Of a stretch of DNA of 64,000 nucleotides, positions 1 through 9,628 are shown piece by piece. The notes beneath the pieces are model-generated. The model was given only the letters and a program-made list of their open reading frames with translations. It ran no database searches and was not told the DNA's origin. A program made the translations under genes and the position numbers. Position 1 is the first letter of the stretch; the number at the start of each line of letters is the position of its first letter. This stretch comes from Burkholderiaceae bacterium (lineage in GTDB: Bacteria; Pseudomonadota; Gammaproteobacteria; Burkholderiales; Burkholderiaceae_C): assembly GCA_024235995.1 (NCBI GenBank), contig JACKLI010000001.1, positions 124,001 through 188,000 of the forward strand. The letters run 5' to 3'.

Positions 1-1130
1 TCGACTGGAGCTGCGAGTACCTGTTCATCGGCGGGCTGCGCCGCCGCCTGGAAGTGGCACACACCAAGCTGGCGGCCAGTCGCGCCTTCTGCCTGGTGGC
101 GTACTACAGCCAAGCGCACGAGATGCTGTTCGATGCGCACGCACGGGCGTTCGCCCTCTTCGGTGGCGTGCCCCGGCGGGGCATCTACGACAACATGAAG
201 ACCGCTGTGGACAAGGTCGGCCATGGCAAACAGCGCAGCGTCAATGCACGCTTCGAGGCGATGACCGGGCACTACCTGTTCGAGCCGGAGTTCTGCAACC
301 GGGCCGCCGGCTGGGAGAAGGGGGTCGTGGAGAAGAACGTTCAGGATCGGCGCAAGGACATCTGGCGTGAGGCCAGCGAGCGGCGCTGGGGGACGCTTGG
401 TGAACTCAACGACTGGTTGCAGCAGGCCTGCGTGAAGGCCTGGGCTGAGATGAGTCACCCGGAATGGACTCAGCTCACGGTGGCCGATGTCTGGCAGGAC
501 GAACGTGCTCGTCTCATGCCCAACCCCCGTGCGTTTGATGGCTACGTGGAGCAGCCGGTACGGGTCTCTGCGACCGCACTGATCCACTTCCAGCGCAACC
601 GCTACAGCGTGCCGTGTGAATGGATTCATGCGGTGGTCAGTCTGCGGGCCTACGCGGATGGCCTGCTGGTGGTCGGGCCCGATGGGCGACAGGTGCGCCT
701 GGCGCGCAGCTTCGAACGTGATCAGACGCTCTACGACTGGATGCATTACATCGCGCTCATCGAGCGAAAGCCCGGCGCGCTGCGCAACGGCGCGCCCTTC
801 AAGACCATGCCCGAGCCACTGCAGGAAATGCAGCGCCAGTTGCTGCGCCACAGCGGTGGCGACAGGGTGATGGCGCAGGTGCTCATGGGGGTGAGCCTGC
901 ATGGACTGGAGGCCGTGGTGGTGGCGGTAGAGCTGGCGCTGCAGTCCGGGCGGGTGAGTGCCGAGCACGTGCTCAACGTGCTCTCGCGTCTGAAGGAGCA
1001 GCGCGTGCCCGAGCCACCGGTGGCCACGATGCTCAAGCTCAACACGCCGCCACTGGCCAACCTGCAGCGCTACGACGCACTGCGCAACGTCCAGCCTCAT
1101 GAGGCATCACCGGAGTCCGACCATGCATGA
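1..1130 (+). CDS. istA: IS21 family transposase IstA (C-terminal part, cut by window start)
   Basis: The reading frame is open from base 3 and gives about 375 residues identical to residues 137-511 of the complete istA in copy 2. IstA is the DDE (rve-fold) integrase of IS21 elements and catalyses strand transfer at the element ends. The visible part covers most of the catalytic core, including the segment with the DNMK sequence, and the C-terminal beta-rich DNA-binding region. The N-terminal helix-turn-helix lies outside the window. The stop codon overlaps the start of istB, suggesting translational coupling. Confidence 0.93.
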   Translation, partial: DWSCEYLFIGGLRRRLEVAHTKLAASRAFCLVAYYSQAHEMLFDAHARAFALFGGVPRRGIYDNMKTAVDKVGHGKQRSVNARFEAMTGHYLFEPEFCNRAAGWEKGVVEKNVQDRRKDIWREASERRWGTLGELNDWLQQACVKAWAEMSHPEWTQLTVADVWQDERARLMPNPRAFDGYVEQPVRVSATALIHFQRNRYSVPCEWIHAVVSLRAYADGLLVVGPDGRQVRLARSFERDQTLYDWMHYIALIERKPGALRNGAPFKTMPEPLQEMQRQLLRHSGGDRVMAQVLMGVSLHGLEAVVVAVELALQSGRVSAEHVLNVLSRLKEQRVPEPPVATMLKLNTPPLANLQRYDALRNVQPHEASPESDHA

Positions 1131-1938
1131 CGTCATTGATGCCCTCAAAGCGCTGGGCCTGCACGGCATGGCCAGTGCCTGGCCGGAGGTACTGGGCACC
1201 GCCCGCATGAAGTCGCTGGATCATGAGGCCGTGCTGCACCAGCTCATCAAGGCCGAGACCGCTCAGCGTGAGGTGCGTTCCATGGCTTACCAGATGCGCG
1301 TGGCGCGCTTCCCTTCGCACCGTGACCTCGCCGGCTTTGACTTCGCCCACGCGCAGCTCGACGAAGCACTGGTGCGCCAGTTGCACACCCTTCGCTTCGT
1401 GGAGTCGGCGCACAACGTGGTGCTGGTTGGTGGCCCCGGCACGGGTAAAACCCACCTGGCCACGAGCCTGGGGATCGAGGCCATTCGCATGCATGGCAAG
1501 CGGGTGCGCTTCTTCTCAACGGTGGAGCTGGTCAACGCCCTGGAGCTGGAGAAGGCGCAGAACAAGGCCGGGCAAATGGCGCACCGCCTGATGTACGTCG
1601 ATCTGGTGATCCTGGATGAACTGGGCTACCTGCCATTCACGCAGTCGGGCGGCGCGATGCTGTTCCACCTGCTCTCCAAACTCTATGAGCGAACGAGCGT
1701 GGTGATCACCACCAACCTCACCTTCTCGGAGTGGAGCAGCGTCTTTGGAGACGCCAAGATGACCACGGCCTTGCTTGACCGGCTCACGCACCATTGCCAC
1801 ATCGTCGAGACGGGCAACGAGAGCTGGCGATTCAAGCACTCCAGTGCCGCTGGCGCGGCTCCCCCAAAGCAACGCCCAAAGAGCCAGAAAGGAGATCGAA
1901 AAACAGCAGACCCGATAGACTTATCCACAACCGAATAG
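1123..1938 (+). CDS. istB: IS21 family helper ATPase IstB
   Basis: About 271 residues. IstB is the AAA+ ATPase that helps IstA choose and capture target DNA. The Walker A motif GGPGTGKTHLA is near residue 100, and a Walker B-like VILDELGYLP segment follows about 60 residues later. The start was placed at the ATG at 1123, which overlaps the istA stop and has a GGAG upstream at suitable spacing. An in-frame ATG at 1099 would add eight residues but has no ribosome-binding site. Family length is about 250-270 residues. The product is identical to that of copy 2. Confidence 0.93.
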   Translation: MHDVIDALKALGLHGMASAWPEVLGTARMKSLDHEAVLHQLIKAETAQREVRSMAYQMRVARFPSHRDLAGFDFAHAQLDEALVRQLHTLRFVESAHNVVLVGGPGTGKTHLATSLGIEAIRMHGKRVRFFSTVELVNALELEKAQNKAGQMAHRLMYVDLVILDELGYLPFTQSGGAMLFHLLSKLYERTSVVITTNLTFSEWSSVFGDAKMTTALLDRLTHHCHIVETGNESWRFKHSSAAGAAPPKQRPKSQKGDRKTADPIDLSTTE

Positions 1939-2013
1939 TCAAAGAATCCATCAACCCAGTGGCTCAATATTCAACGTGATCACTGGCTCAGTTGTGCTGA
2001 TGAATCAACACAC

Positions 2014-3303
2014 ATGTTCGCGCTGCAATCGGGCGATGTGGATCCAGAACCTGCTGTGTCCTCAAGCGCTCGGGGCACCACGGAGGCCATTTGTGCAAAC
2101 GCCCTGATCTCGGCTGTGCTGAGCACACGCCTGCCGGGGCCTGGAACCCGCTATGTCAACCAGAATCTGTGCTTCCTCGGGGCCGTTCGACCCGGCGACA
2201 GGCTGACCGTGCGGATGCAGGTGACCAGCAAGGACACGGCCAACCACCATGTCACGCTGGCCTGCACCTGCACCAACCAGGAGGGGGTAGCGGTTTTCCA
2301 AGGCCAGGTAGAGGTCGTGGCGCCCACCGAACGCTTGGAACGAACGCGCACCGTGTTGCCGGAAATCCACCCGAATGCGCAGGGCCGCACAGGCCTGCAA
2401 AGCCTGCTGGCGCACGTCGCGCACTTGCAACCGATTCGGGTGGCCGTCGCCCATCCCTGCGATGCCCCCAGTCTGTCCGCTGCGCTCGAAGCACGCCACG
2501 CGGGGTTGATCGAACCGGTGCTGGTCGGATCACGGGCGCGGCTGGAAGCAGTCGCCACAGAGGCCGGGCTGGATCTGGCCGACGTCACCATTGTGGACAC
2601 ACCCCACAGCCACGCCGCCGCGCAGCAAGCCGTAGCCTTGGCGGCCAATGGCGAAGTCGAAGCCCTGATGAAAGGGAGTCTGCACACCGACGAACTGATG
2701 TCCGCGCTGGTTTCGGCAGCAGCGGGGTTGCGCACCAAGCGCCGGGTCAGCCATTGCTTTTTGCTACAGACACCGGCCTATCCGCGCCCGTTCATCGTCA
2801 CCGATGCAGCGATCAATATCGCCCCGACTCTGGAACAGAAGGCAGACATCATCCGCAACGCCATCGAGCTGGCGCAGGTGATCGGCGTGCGCGAACCCAA
2901 GGTCGCAATCCTGGCCGCAGTCGAGACGGTCAGCCCGACGATGACGGCCACGCTGGACGCTGCGGCGCTGTGCAAGATGGCCGATCGCGGCCAGATCACT
3001 GGCGGCCTGCTCGACGGGCCGCTGGCCTTCGACAACGCCGTCTCCATCGCCGCTGCGCGTATCAAGGGGATCGTTTCCGAGGTCGCCGGGCAAGCTGACA
3101 TCCTCGTCGTGCCTGACCTGGAGAGCGGCAACATGCTTGCCAAGCAGTTGATCTTCATGGGCGGCGCAGCCAGCGCCGGGATCGTTCTTGGAGCCAAGGT
3201 GCCAGTCATTCTGACCAGCCGCGCCGACTCGCGTGATACACGCATCGCCTCATGCGCGATCGCACTGATGCTGGCCCACCACTATCGGCTGTCACCCCCT
3301 TGA
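2014..3303 (+). CDS. pta: MaoC-like / phosphate acetyltransferase fusion, N-terminally truncated by IS21
   Basis: 429 residues. The C-terminal two thirds (from about residue 125) are a phosphotransacetylase (PTA_PTB family), which interconverts acetyl phosphate and acetyl-CoA. The first ~110 residues match the MaoC hot-dog domain found at the N terminus of the proteobacterial enoyl-CoA hydratase/phosphate acetyltransferase fusions. The IS21 right end lies four bases before the first ATG, so roughly 20-30 MaoC residues are lost, and the frame is open back into the IS. The usual MaoC active-site segment (SGDVNPxH) reads SGDVDPEP here, and the following IAHG-type segment is also altered, so the hydratase half is probably dead. 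The PTA half looks intact. Any expression would depend on a promoter in or beyond the IS. ackA lies 0.9 kb downstream. Confidence 0.82.
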   Translation: MFALQSGDVDPEPAVSSSARGTTEAICANALISAVLSTRLPGPGTRYVNQNLCFLGAVRPGDRLTVRMQVTSKDTANHHVTLACTCTNQEGVAVFQGQVEVVAPTERLERTRTVLPEIHPNAQGRTGLQSLLAHVAHLQPIRVAVAHPCDAPSLSAALEARHAGLIEPVLVGSRARLEAVATEAGLDLADVTIVDTPHSHAAAQQAVALAANGEVEALMKGSLHTDELMSALVSAAAGLRTKRRVSHCFLLQTPAYPRPFIVTDAAINIAPTLEQKADIIRNAIELAQVIGVREPKVAILAAVETVSPTMTATLDAAALCKMADRGQITGGLLDGPLAFDNAVSIAAARIKGIVSEVAGQADILVVPDLESGNMLAKQLIFMGGAASAGIVLGAKVPVILTSRADSRDTRIASCAIALMLAHHYRLSPP

Positions 3304-3346
3304 GCGGACTTGTTAGCAACTTAACCACCCCTTTGGAGGAAACACC

Positions 3347-4099
3347 ATGCAGTACTCATTCTCTGGCCGCGTAGCCCTGGTCACCGGTGCAGGGTCTGGC
3401 ATTGGCGAGGCCATTGCCCGGCTGCTTGCAAGCAACGGCCTGAATGTCGTCGTCTCCGATGTCAGCGCCGACAATGCGCAGCGCGTCACCAGCCTCATCA
3501 ACGCCGAGGGCGGCCACGCCGTGGCCAACGTGGCCGACGTGGCATGCATCGATGAGGTCCAGGCTGCCGTGGCCTGCGCGGTCGATACGTTCGGCGACCT
3601 TCATTTTGCCGTCAACAACGCCGGTATCGGTGGCGACCAGAGCCCGGCGGGAGAACTGGACCCTGCCGCCTGGCGCCGGGTGATCGATGTCAACCTGAAC
3701 GGCGTGTTCTATGGCCTGCGCCATCAGATTCCCGCCATCCTGCGCTCGGGAGGCGGCGCCATCGTCAACGTCTCCTCCATCCTGGGGGTGGTGGGCGACG
3801 CAGCGAACCCTGCGTACGTCGCAGCCAAACATGGCGTGACCGGGCTGACCCGCTCGGCAGGACTGGCCTATGCGTCCAAGGGAATCCGGATCAATTCGAT
3901 TCATCCCGGTTACGTGCGTACGCCCATCCTGGATTTCCTGGATGAATCGGCCCTCCAAGAGGCCGTTGGCCTGCATCCGATCGGTCGCCTGGGTACACCG
4001 GACGAAATCGCCCATGCCGTGGCGTTTTTGCTGTCGGAAGGAAGCAGCTTCCTTGTGGGCACCCAGCTCATCGCCGATGGCGGCTACACGGCGCGCTGA
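3347..4099 (+). CDS. Short-chain dehydrogenase/reductase (SDR)
   Basis: 250 residues, a full-length classical SDR using NAD(P)(H). The Rossmann glycine motif TGAGSGIG is at about residues 13-20, NNAG near 90, the catalytic Ser near 142 and the YxxxK motif (YVAAK) near 155-159. A C-terminal GTQLIADGGYT segment is typical of the 3-oxoacyl-ACP or acetoacetyl-CoA reductase-like groups. A strong ribosome-binding site (GGAGG) precedes the ATG. It lies between pta and ackA in the same direction, so it could supply 3-hydroxyacyl substrates for the PHA synthase downstream. That link is inference; the substrate cannot be read from sequence. Confidence 0.88.
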   Translation: MQYSFSGRVALVTGAGSGIGEAIARLLASNGLNVVVSDVSADNAQRVTSLINAEGGHAVANVADVACIDEVQAAVACAVDTFGDLHFAVNNAGIGGDQSPAGELDPAAWRRVIDVNLNGVFYGLRHQIPAILRSGGGAIVNVSSILGVVGDAANPAYVAAKHGVTGLTRSAGLAYASKGIRINSIHPGYVRTPILDFLDESALQEAVGLHPIGRLGTPDEIAHAVAFLLSEGSSFLVGTQLIADGGYTAR

Positions 4100-4178
4100 G
4101 TCTGAAGACGATGAGACAGCAGACACCCCCGCACACCTCGGCGAAGTCGCGCGGACGGCGCGCAGAGAGGACGACCTG

Positions 4179-5417
4179 ATGGACGTCACCATGGCCCGCT
4201 CCGGGCGCCGCGAACACGGACTGATCCTTGTGCTGAACTGCGGTTCATCCAGCATCAAGTTTGCGGTGTTCGATTCCTCGGCCGCGCCACTGCCGCGTCA
4301 GGCATTGTGGAATGGCAAGGTGCAGGGAATCGGCGGCGCCAACCCGGATTTCGGAGAGACCGGAGTTGCGCCGTTCTCGATCGAACTGGACACGGCACAT
4401 CCGTATCGCGCCGCACTGCGCCTCATCCGCGATCGTGTCAGCCGGCGGCTCGACGGCCGCCGGATCGGTGCGGTCGCCCATCGTATCGTCCACGGCGGCA
4501 GTAAATACTTCATGCCCGTGCGCGTGGACGCGAATGTCCTGGCCGACCTCAAGGGCTACATTCCTCTGGCCCCGCTGCACCAGCCATTCGCGCTCGAAGC
4601 CGTGGAGATCCTGCTGCGGGAGCAGCCAGATCTGCCACAGATGGCCTGCTTCGACACGGCCTTCCACCACACTTTGCCCCAGGTCGAGAAGGTCCTGCCG
4701 TTGCCCTATGCCGCATGGGAGCGCGGTCTGCGTCGGTACGGGTTTCACGGCCTGTCGTATGAGTACATGGCAGTGGCCTTGCCCGAACGCCATGGCGACG
4801 CCGCGCGCGGTCGCACCGTCGTTGCCCATCTGGGCAGTGGCGCCAGTCTGTGCGCCATGCGTGGACTCAAAAGCGCGGCCACCACCATGGGCTTCTCCGC
4901 GCTTGACGGCCTGATGATGGGCACCCGCACCGGCGCGCTCGATCCGGGTGCGGTGCTCTACCTGATGGAAATCGAGAAGCTCTCACTGGAGCAAGTGGGG
5001 CGCGTCCTCTATCACGAGTCCGGCCTGCTCGGCGTTTCGGGAATCTCGGCCGAGCCGCGCGTCATTGTCGGACACGAGAACGATGCAGGCGAAACGGGGG
5101 AGCGAGCGCGCTTGGCACTGGCCCTTTACGTGCGCCGCATCGTACGCGAGATCGGGGCCTTGGTCGCCGTGCTGGGTGGCCTGGACATGCTGGTGTTCAC
5201 GGCGGGTGTCGGTGAACACAATGCGTTCATTCGCGAGCGCATCTGTGCGGCGCTGGGCTTTTTGGGCATTGCCTTGGATACCGATGCCAACGCCAGCCAC
5301 GCGGCGAAGATTTCCAGCGATCACAGTCAGGTCACCGTGGCGGTCGAGCCCACCAACGAAGAGTGGATAGCCGCCAGCCATGCGCTGTCCTGCCTGGACA
5401 GGGAGAAGGCGCGATGA
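4179..5417 (+). CDS. ackA: Acetate kinase
   Basis: 412 residues, about family length. It converts acetyl phosphate plus ADP to acetate plus ATP, or the reverse. Visible motifs are the N-terminal phosphate-binding LNCGSSSIKF, HRIVHGG, FDTAFHHTLP, the AHLGSGAS adenosine-binding loop and the C-terminal FTAGVGEHN. The ATG at 4179 has an AGAGAGG ribosome-binding site eight bases upstream; a second ATG lies four codons later. The stop overlaps the gltS start (ATGA). With phosphoketolase and Pta in the same cluster it completes an acetyl-phosphate node giving substrate-level ATP. Confidence 0.95.
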   Translation: MDVTMARSGRREHGLILVLNCGSSSIKFAVFDSSAAPLPRQALWNGKVQGIGGANPDFGETGVAPFSIELDTAHPYRAALRLIRDRVSRRLDGRRIGAVAHRIVHGGSKYFMPVRVDANVLADLKGYIPLAPLHQPFALEAVEILLREQPDLPQMACFDTAFHHTLPQVEKVLPLPYAAWERGLRRYGFHGLSYEYMAVALPERHGDAARGRTVVAHLGSGASLCAMRGLKSAATTMGFSALDGLMMGTRTGALDPGAVLYLMEIEKLSLEQVGRVLYHESGLLGVSGISAEPRVIVGHENDAGETGERARLALALYVRRIVREIGALVAVLGGLDMLVFTAGVGEHNAFIRERICAALGFLGIALDTDANASHAAKISSDHSQVTVAVEPTNEEWIAASHALSCLDREKAR

Positions 5418-6619
5418 CGATCGATGCCTTCCATGGATTCACGCTCGCCATCCTGCTGTTGTTCGTGGGCAAGGGCTTGGTTGCGCGTTGGGGCATCTTG
5501 CGTCGATACAGCATCCCGGAATCCCTGGTGGGCGGCTTGGCCTGCGCCCTGGTTGTCTTCGCCCTGTACTACGGTGCGGGGATCGTCATCAGTTTCGATC
5601 TCGAAGCGCGTGACGCGCTGCTGCTGTACTTCTTTGCGGCCATTGGCCTGGGTACCGACGCCCGCACGCTGCGCCATGGTGGACGGCCCTTGCTGATCCT
5701 GTCGGGGTTGGCCATCGGGTTCATGGTGCTGCAGAACCTGGCCGGGATGGAGATGGCACGCGCCTTCGGCCTGGATCCGCGCACCGGGCTGATGGTGGGA
5801 TCGATTTCCCTGACAGGAGGCGTGGGCACCACCTTGGCCTGGTCCGATCACTTCGTTCACAACCTCGGCATTGCGCAAGCGCAGGAACTGGGATTGGCAG
5901 CGAACATGATCGGCCTGATCGCGGCCTGCACCATCGGGGGCCCAGTCGCAAGCTTGCTCATGCGTAGGCATCGGCTTCAAGCCTCTGGGGACAGCGCCCT
6001 GGAAATTGGCACGCTGCACAGGGATGAGCAGCATGCCCGCCTGGACTACTACGGCCTGCTGCTGGCATTGCTCTGGCTCAACTTCGCCTTGATGTTGGGA
6101 TACGGAATCAATGCCTTGGTCGCGCGTACCGCCGTCACGCTGCCCGCCTTTGTGGGCTGCCTGCTGGCCGGAATTCTCCTGCGCATGGCGGCCGACTGGA
6201 TGAGGCCAAGTGGGCGCGGACGTTTATGGAACTGGCCGAGCATGCAGCCAGGCATCGCCCTGGTTTCCGACATGTCATTGGGCCTGTTTCTGACCATGGC
6301 GCTGATGGGACTCAGGCTCTGGGAACTGCAGCCCGTGCTCGCCTTCATCACGGCGGCGATGCTGGTGCAGATTGCCTTGGTCATCGCATTCGTTTTGCTG
6401 ATTGTTTTTCGGGCAATGGGCAAGGATTACCAAGCCGCCGTGGTGTGCGCGGGTTTCGGCGGTATTGCGCTGGGATCTACCGCCACTGCCATCGCCAACA
6501 TGACGGCGGTGACTCGGGAGCATGGTGCGGCACGCGAGGCGTTCATTGTGGTGCCCTTGGTATGTGGGTTCGTCATCGATATTGCGAACGCACTGGTAAT
6601 CAGCCTGATGGCCGGTTAG
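5414..6619 (+). CDS. gltS: Sodium/glutamate symporter family protein (GltS)
   Basis: 401 residues with about ten hydrophobic membrane segments. The arrangement and length fit the GltS family of Na+/glutamate symporters (ESS family): two inverted halves, each with a glycine/serine-rich re-entrant stretch, e.g. SISLTGGVGTTLAW near residue 135 and AGFGGIALGSTATAIANM near 345. It acts in the inner membrane. The ATG overlaps the ackA stop codon, so translation is probably coupled. Glutamate is the family substrate; in this context an organic acid or acetate cannot be ruled out. Confidence 0.88.
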   Translation: MTIDAFHGFTLAILLLFVGKGLVARWGILRRYSIPESLVGGLACALVVFALYYGAGIVISFDLEARDALLLYFFAAIGLGTDARTLRHGGRPLLILSGLAIGFMVLQNLAGMEMARAFGLDPRTGLMVGSISLTGGVGTTLAWSDHFVHNLGIAQAQELGLAANMIGLIAACTIGGPVASLLMRRHRLQASGDSALEIGTLHRDEQHARLDYYGLLLALLWLNFALMLGYGINALVARTAVTLPAFVGCLLAGILLRMAADWMRPSGRGRLWNWPSMQPGIALVSDMSLGLFLTMALMGLRLWELQPVLAFITAAMLVQIALVIAFVLLIVFRAMGKDYQAAVVCAGFGGIALGSTATAIANMTAVTREHGAAREAFIVVPLVCGFVIDIANALVISLMAG

Positions 6620-6762
6620 GCGAAGCGAAACAGCGGAGCGAGCTGGCAGATGGATACATCGCTGACGCGCTGGCGAGGCGTCGTCGCCCAGGAAATCGCA
6701 ATCGACTCCCGTTTTCAAGCAAGGGGCTCTTTCTACTTGTGCAGAAATAGAGGTAATACGCT

Positions 6763-7524
6763 TTGACGAATAAAAAGAACGGCAATATCGACTCAGCCAT
6801 CAATCCGAAGTTGGATGGGGATGCCCATGTCGCTTGGGCACAGGCTTGGTCGTCTATTTCGCCGGAGACATCGTTGCTCGCGTGGGTGGACTGGGCGAGC
6901 CATTTAGCAAACAGTCCTGGCAAGCAAGCCGAGCTTTTGGCGTTTGCAGCCTCCCTGTCCGAGCAATGGATGGCCGTATTGAAGAAGAATCCGGCCAACC
7001 CGGACCGGGGAGCCACCGCTCCTGACCGGTCACCTGTCAATGACCGCCGCTTCAACGATCCTGCATGGGATCAATGGCCCTACGACCTTTTCCGCAGTTC
7101 ATTCGTCAATCAGACCAAATGGTGGGAGCAGGCCACGCAGGGGGTGTGGGGAGTGGATCCGAAACACCAACGCCTGCTGGCGTTTGGCGCCAAACAGTGG
7201 CTGGAAATGCTTTCGCCCGCCAACGCTGCGGTTTTCAACCCCGTTGTCCTGAAAAGAACCATCGCAGAGCAAGGCGCCAATCTAGCGCGGGGGACGTCCA
7301 ACTTTCTCGACGACTTGCGTCGGCAACTATCCGGCCAGCCTCCCGCGGGAACGGAGAACTTCGTCGTTGGGCGCGACGTAGCGGTCACGGAAGGAAAAGT
7401 CGTTCTGAGAAATCGACTGATCGAACTGATTCAGTACACGCCCACTACCGAGAAAGTCCATCCCGAACCGATCCTGATCATTCCTGCCTGGATCATGAAG
7501 TACTACGTACTGGATCTGTCACCG
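6763..7524 (+). pseudogene. phaC: Class I poly(3-hydroxyalkanoate) synthase, 5' part (split by IS30)
   Basis: The first 254 codons of a class I PHA synthase. The reading begins at a TTG preceded by GAGGTAA. It covers the PhaC N-terminal domain (family hallmarks such as the WxxWP...DxF..SF..W region at about residues 100-125) and the start of the alpha/beta-hydrolase fold with PILIIPAWI...YYVLDLSP. It stops at the IS30-family insertion. Joining 7524 to 8639 removes the element plus one CCG repeat and restores a continuous reading frame of about 583 residues, the normal class I length. As it stands the gene cannot make an intact enzyme. Confidence 0.9.
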
Positions 7525-8635
7525 GGCGATCTCAATTTTGAAGTGCAACACCCTCACATGAGGTAAGTTGCACCGATGGGAACACGATACAAACAACTGC
7601 AGGCTGAAGAGCGCATGACGCTGAGCTCGCTGCACCAGCAAGGCTGGAGCCTTCGGGCCATGGGGCGACTGATGGGGCGCAGCCCCAGCACCCTGTGTCG
7701 CGAACTGCGGCGCAACAGCAGCGATAGCGGCTACGCCAGCAGCAGCGCCCACCACGCATATCTGAAGCGCCGCATCGATGCCCGACCCTTGCCCAAGCTG
7801 CATGCCGATGGCGCTTTGTGGCAGACGGTTTGCACGCTGCTCAGCTGGTGCTGGTCGCCACAGCAAATTGCCAGCACACTCAGGCGCATGCATCCCGATG
7901 AGCCCGCCTGGCACGTCTCGCACGAGACGATCTACGACACCATCTACGCCTACCCACGCGGGGAGCTGCGCCGCCAGCTCATCGCCTTGCTGCGCCAAGG
8001 CAAGAGCACGCGCAGGCCCCGCTCTGCGGGCCAGGATCGACGAGGGAAGATCCCTGACATGGTGAGCATCCATGTGCGCCCGCCCGAGATCGAAGACCGC
8101 CTGATGCCCGGGCACTGGGAGGGCGATCTGATCAAGGGTGCGGGCAACCAGTCTGCGGTCGGTGTGCTGGTGGAGCGTACAACGCGTCTTGTGCTGCTGT
8201 GCAAGATGCAGAGCAGCACGGCAGAAAGTGCGCTGGCGGCGTTCTCGGCCAAGCTCAATGCGGTGGCTGCGCCGCTGCGCAAAACGCTCACCTACGACCA
8301 GGGTCGGGAGATGGCGCGGCACAAGGCGCTCAGTGAGGCCACGGGCGTGAAGGTGTACTTTTGCGATCCGCACAGTCCTTGGCAAAAGGGCAGTTGCGAG
8401 AACACCAACGGATTGCTGCGCCAGTTCCTGCCCAAGGGCACCGATCTGTCGGTGCATGACCAAGATGCGCTGGACTCGATTGCCGACTTGATGAACAACC
8501 GACCCAGGCAGACGCTGGGATGGGACAGTCCCTACCAAGCTTTCAAGCGCATCATGACGGCCATCAGCGAGAAAGATTCGGCTACGATTCATTGATTCTC
8601 AACCACTGGTGTTGCACTTCAGAGTTGAGATCGCC
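7525..8635 (+). mobile_element. IS30-family insertion sequence in phaC
   Basis: An 1111-bp element with imperfect terminal inverted repeats of about 29 bp. The left end begins GGCGATCTCAATTTTGAAG; the right end read inward begins GGCGATCTCAACTCTGAAG, and both continue through GTGCAACACC. It is flanked by a 3-bp direct repeat CCG (7522-7524 and 8636-8638), in line with IS30 target duplications. One transposase gene fills it. The intact ends and target duplication indicate a simple recent transposition into phaC. Confidence 0.93.
7576..8595 (+). CDS. IS30 family transposase
   Basis: 339 residues, normal for the family. The N-terminal helix-turn-helix (YKQLQAEERMTLSSL...) resembles the IS30-type DNA-binding domain. 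The DDE catalytic core has GHWEGDLIKG with the first Asp, TYDQGREMARH with the second Asp, and SPWQKGSCENTNGLLRQF with the Glu. The ATG at 7576 lies 51 bases inside the left end. It moves the surrounding element and has no role in the host cluster. Confidence 0.95.
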   Translation: MGTRYKQLQAEERMTLSSLHQQGWSLRAMGRLMGRSPSTLCRELRRNSSDSGYASSSAHHAYLKRRIDARPLPKLHADGALWQTVCTLLSWCWSPQQIASTLRRMHPDEPAWHVSHETIYDTIYAYPRGELRRQLIALLRQGKSTRRPRSAGQDRRGKIPDMVSIHVRPPEIEDRLMPGHWEGDLIKGAGNQSAVGVLVERTTRLVLLCKMQSSTAESALAAFSAKLNAVAAPLRKTLTYDQGREMARHKALSEATGVKVYFCDPHSPWQKGSCENTNGLLRQFLPKGTDLSVHDQDALDSIADLMNNRPRQTLGWDSPYQAFKRIMTAISEKDSATIH

Positions 8636-8638
8636 CCG

Positions 8639-9628
8639 CATAACTCGCTGATACGGTATCTGGTTGCGCAAGGGCATACGGTTTTTTGCATCTCCTGGAG
8701 AAATCCGGATGCTGAGGATCGAGATTTGGGCATGGATGAGTACCTGGAGTTCGGCCTGCATGCAGCGCTGGACGCTGTGACTTCCGTCGTCCCCGGGCAT
8801 GGAGTCCACGCGGCTGGTTATTGCCTGGGCGGAACGCTACTGGCCATTGGTGCTTCAGCCATGGCGCGTGATGGCGATACGCGGCTGGTGTCGGTAAGCC
8901 TGCTTGCCGCACAGACGGACTTCAGCGAACCGGGCGAGCTGAGTCTTTTCATCAACGAGAGTCAAGTGGCGCTGTTGGAAGCCAGCATGGCTCAAACCGG
9001 TTATTTGACCTCCGACCAGATGAGCGGAGCTTTTCAGCTACTGCGTTCCTACGATCTCATATGGTCTCGCATGATTGACGAATACCTATTGGGCGATCGC
9101 CGGGCAATGACCGACCTGATGGCTTGGAATGCCGATGGGACTCGCCTCCCCGCGAAGATGCATTCGCAGTATCTCCGACGCCTTTACCTGAATAACGATC
9201 TCAGCGCGGGGCGTTATCCCGTCACGGGTCGCCCCGTTTCAGTGGGAGACATCGCTGTACCGGTGTTTTGCGTCGGCACTGCCTCGGATCATATTGCGCC
9301 TTGGCGCTCGGTTTACAAGCTGCATCTCCTGTCTTCGGCCGAGCTGACTTTCGTGCTGACCACTGGAGGACACAACGGCGGCATCGTGAGCGAGCCCGGC
9401 CGAGGTAACCGCCAATATCAAATCCATACCCGCGCGGCCGGTGATGGATACATGGCGCCGGATGAGTGGCAAGCGACGATGCAGACGCATCCGGATTCCT
9501 GGTGGCCCGCATGGTCGGCGTGGCTGCGAGAGCGTTCCGGTGATGTTGTTGCGCCTCCGCTCATAGGTGCTGAATCCAGTGGATACCCCACTGTTTGCGA
9601 CGCCCCAGGGGAATATGTACGCAACTGA
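8639..9628 (+). pseudogene. phaC: Class I poly(3-hydroxyalkanoate) synthase, 3' part (split by IS30)
   Basis: The remaining 329 codons of phaC, in frame with the 5' part once the IS and one CCG are removed. All catalytic residues are here: the lipase-like box GYCLGG with the nucleophilic Cys (about residue 316 of the rebuilt protein), the Asp in VGTASDHIAPW and the His in GGHNGGIV. A short frame starting inside the right end of the IS could express this half, but it lacks the N-terminal domain. PhaC polymerises (R)-3-hydroxyacyl-CoA into storage granules. No phaA or phaB is recognisable nearby apart from the unassigned SDR. Confidence 0.9.

Larger units (their letters stand above)
1..2010 (+). 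mobile_element. IS21-family insertion sequence, copy 1 (left end outside window)
   Basis: This element carries istA and istB in overlapping frames, the hallmark of the IS21 family. The right end is the 11-bp terminal sequence ATGAATCAACA ending at 2010. A second shared block (about 1960-1980) lies just inside the end and is matched near the left end of copy 2, as expected for the multiple terminal repeats of IS21 elements. Aligned to copy 2, about 511 bp are missing beyond the window start. The translated istA and istB products are identical to those of copy 2, so the copies are recent. The right end abuts the truncated phosphate acetyltransferase gene. Confidence 0.93.
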
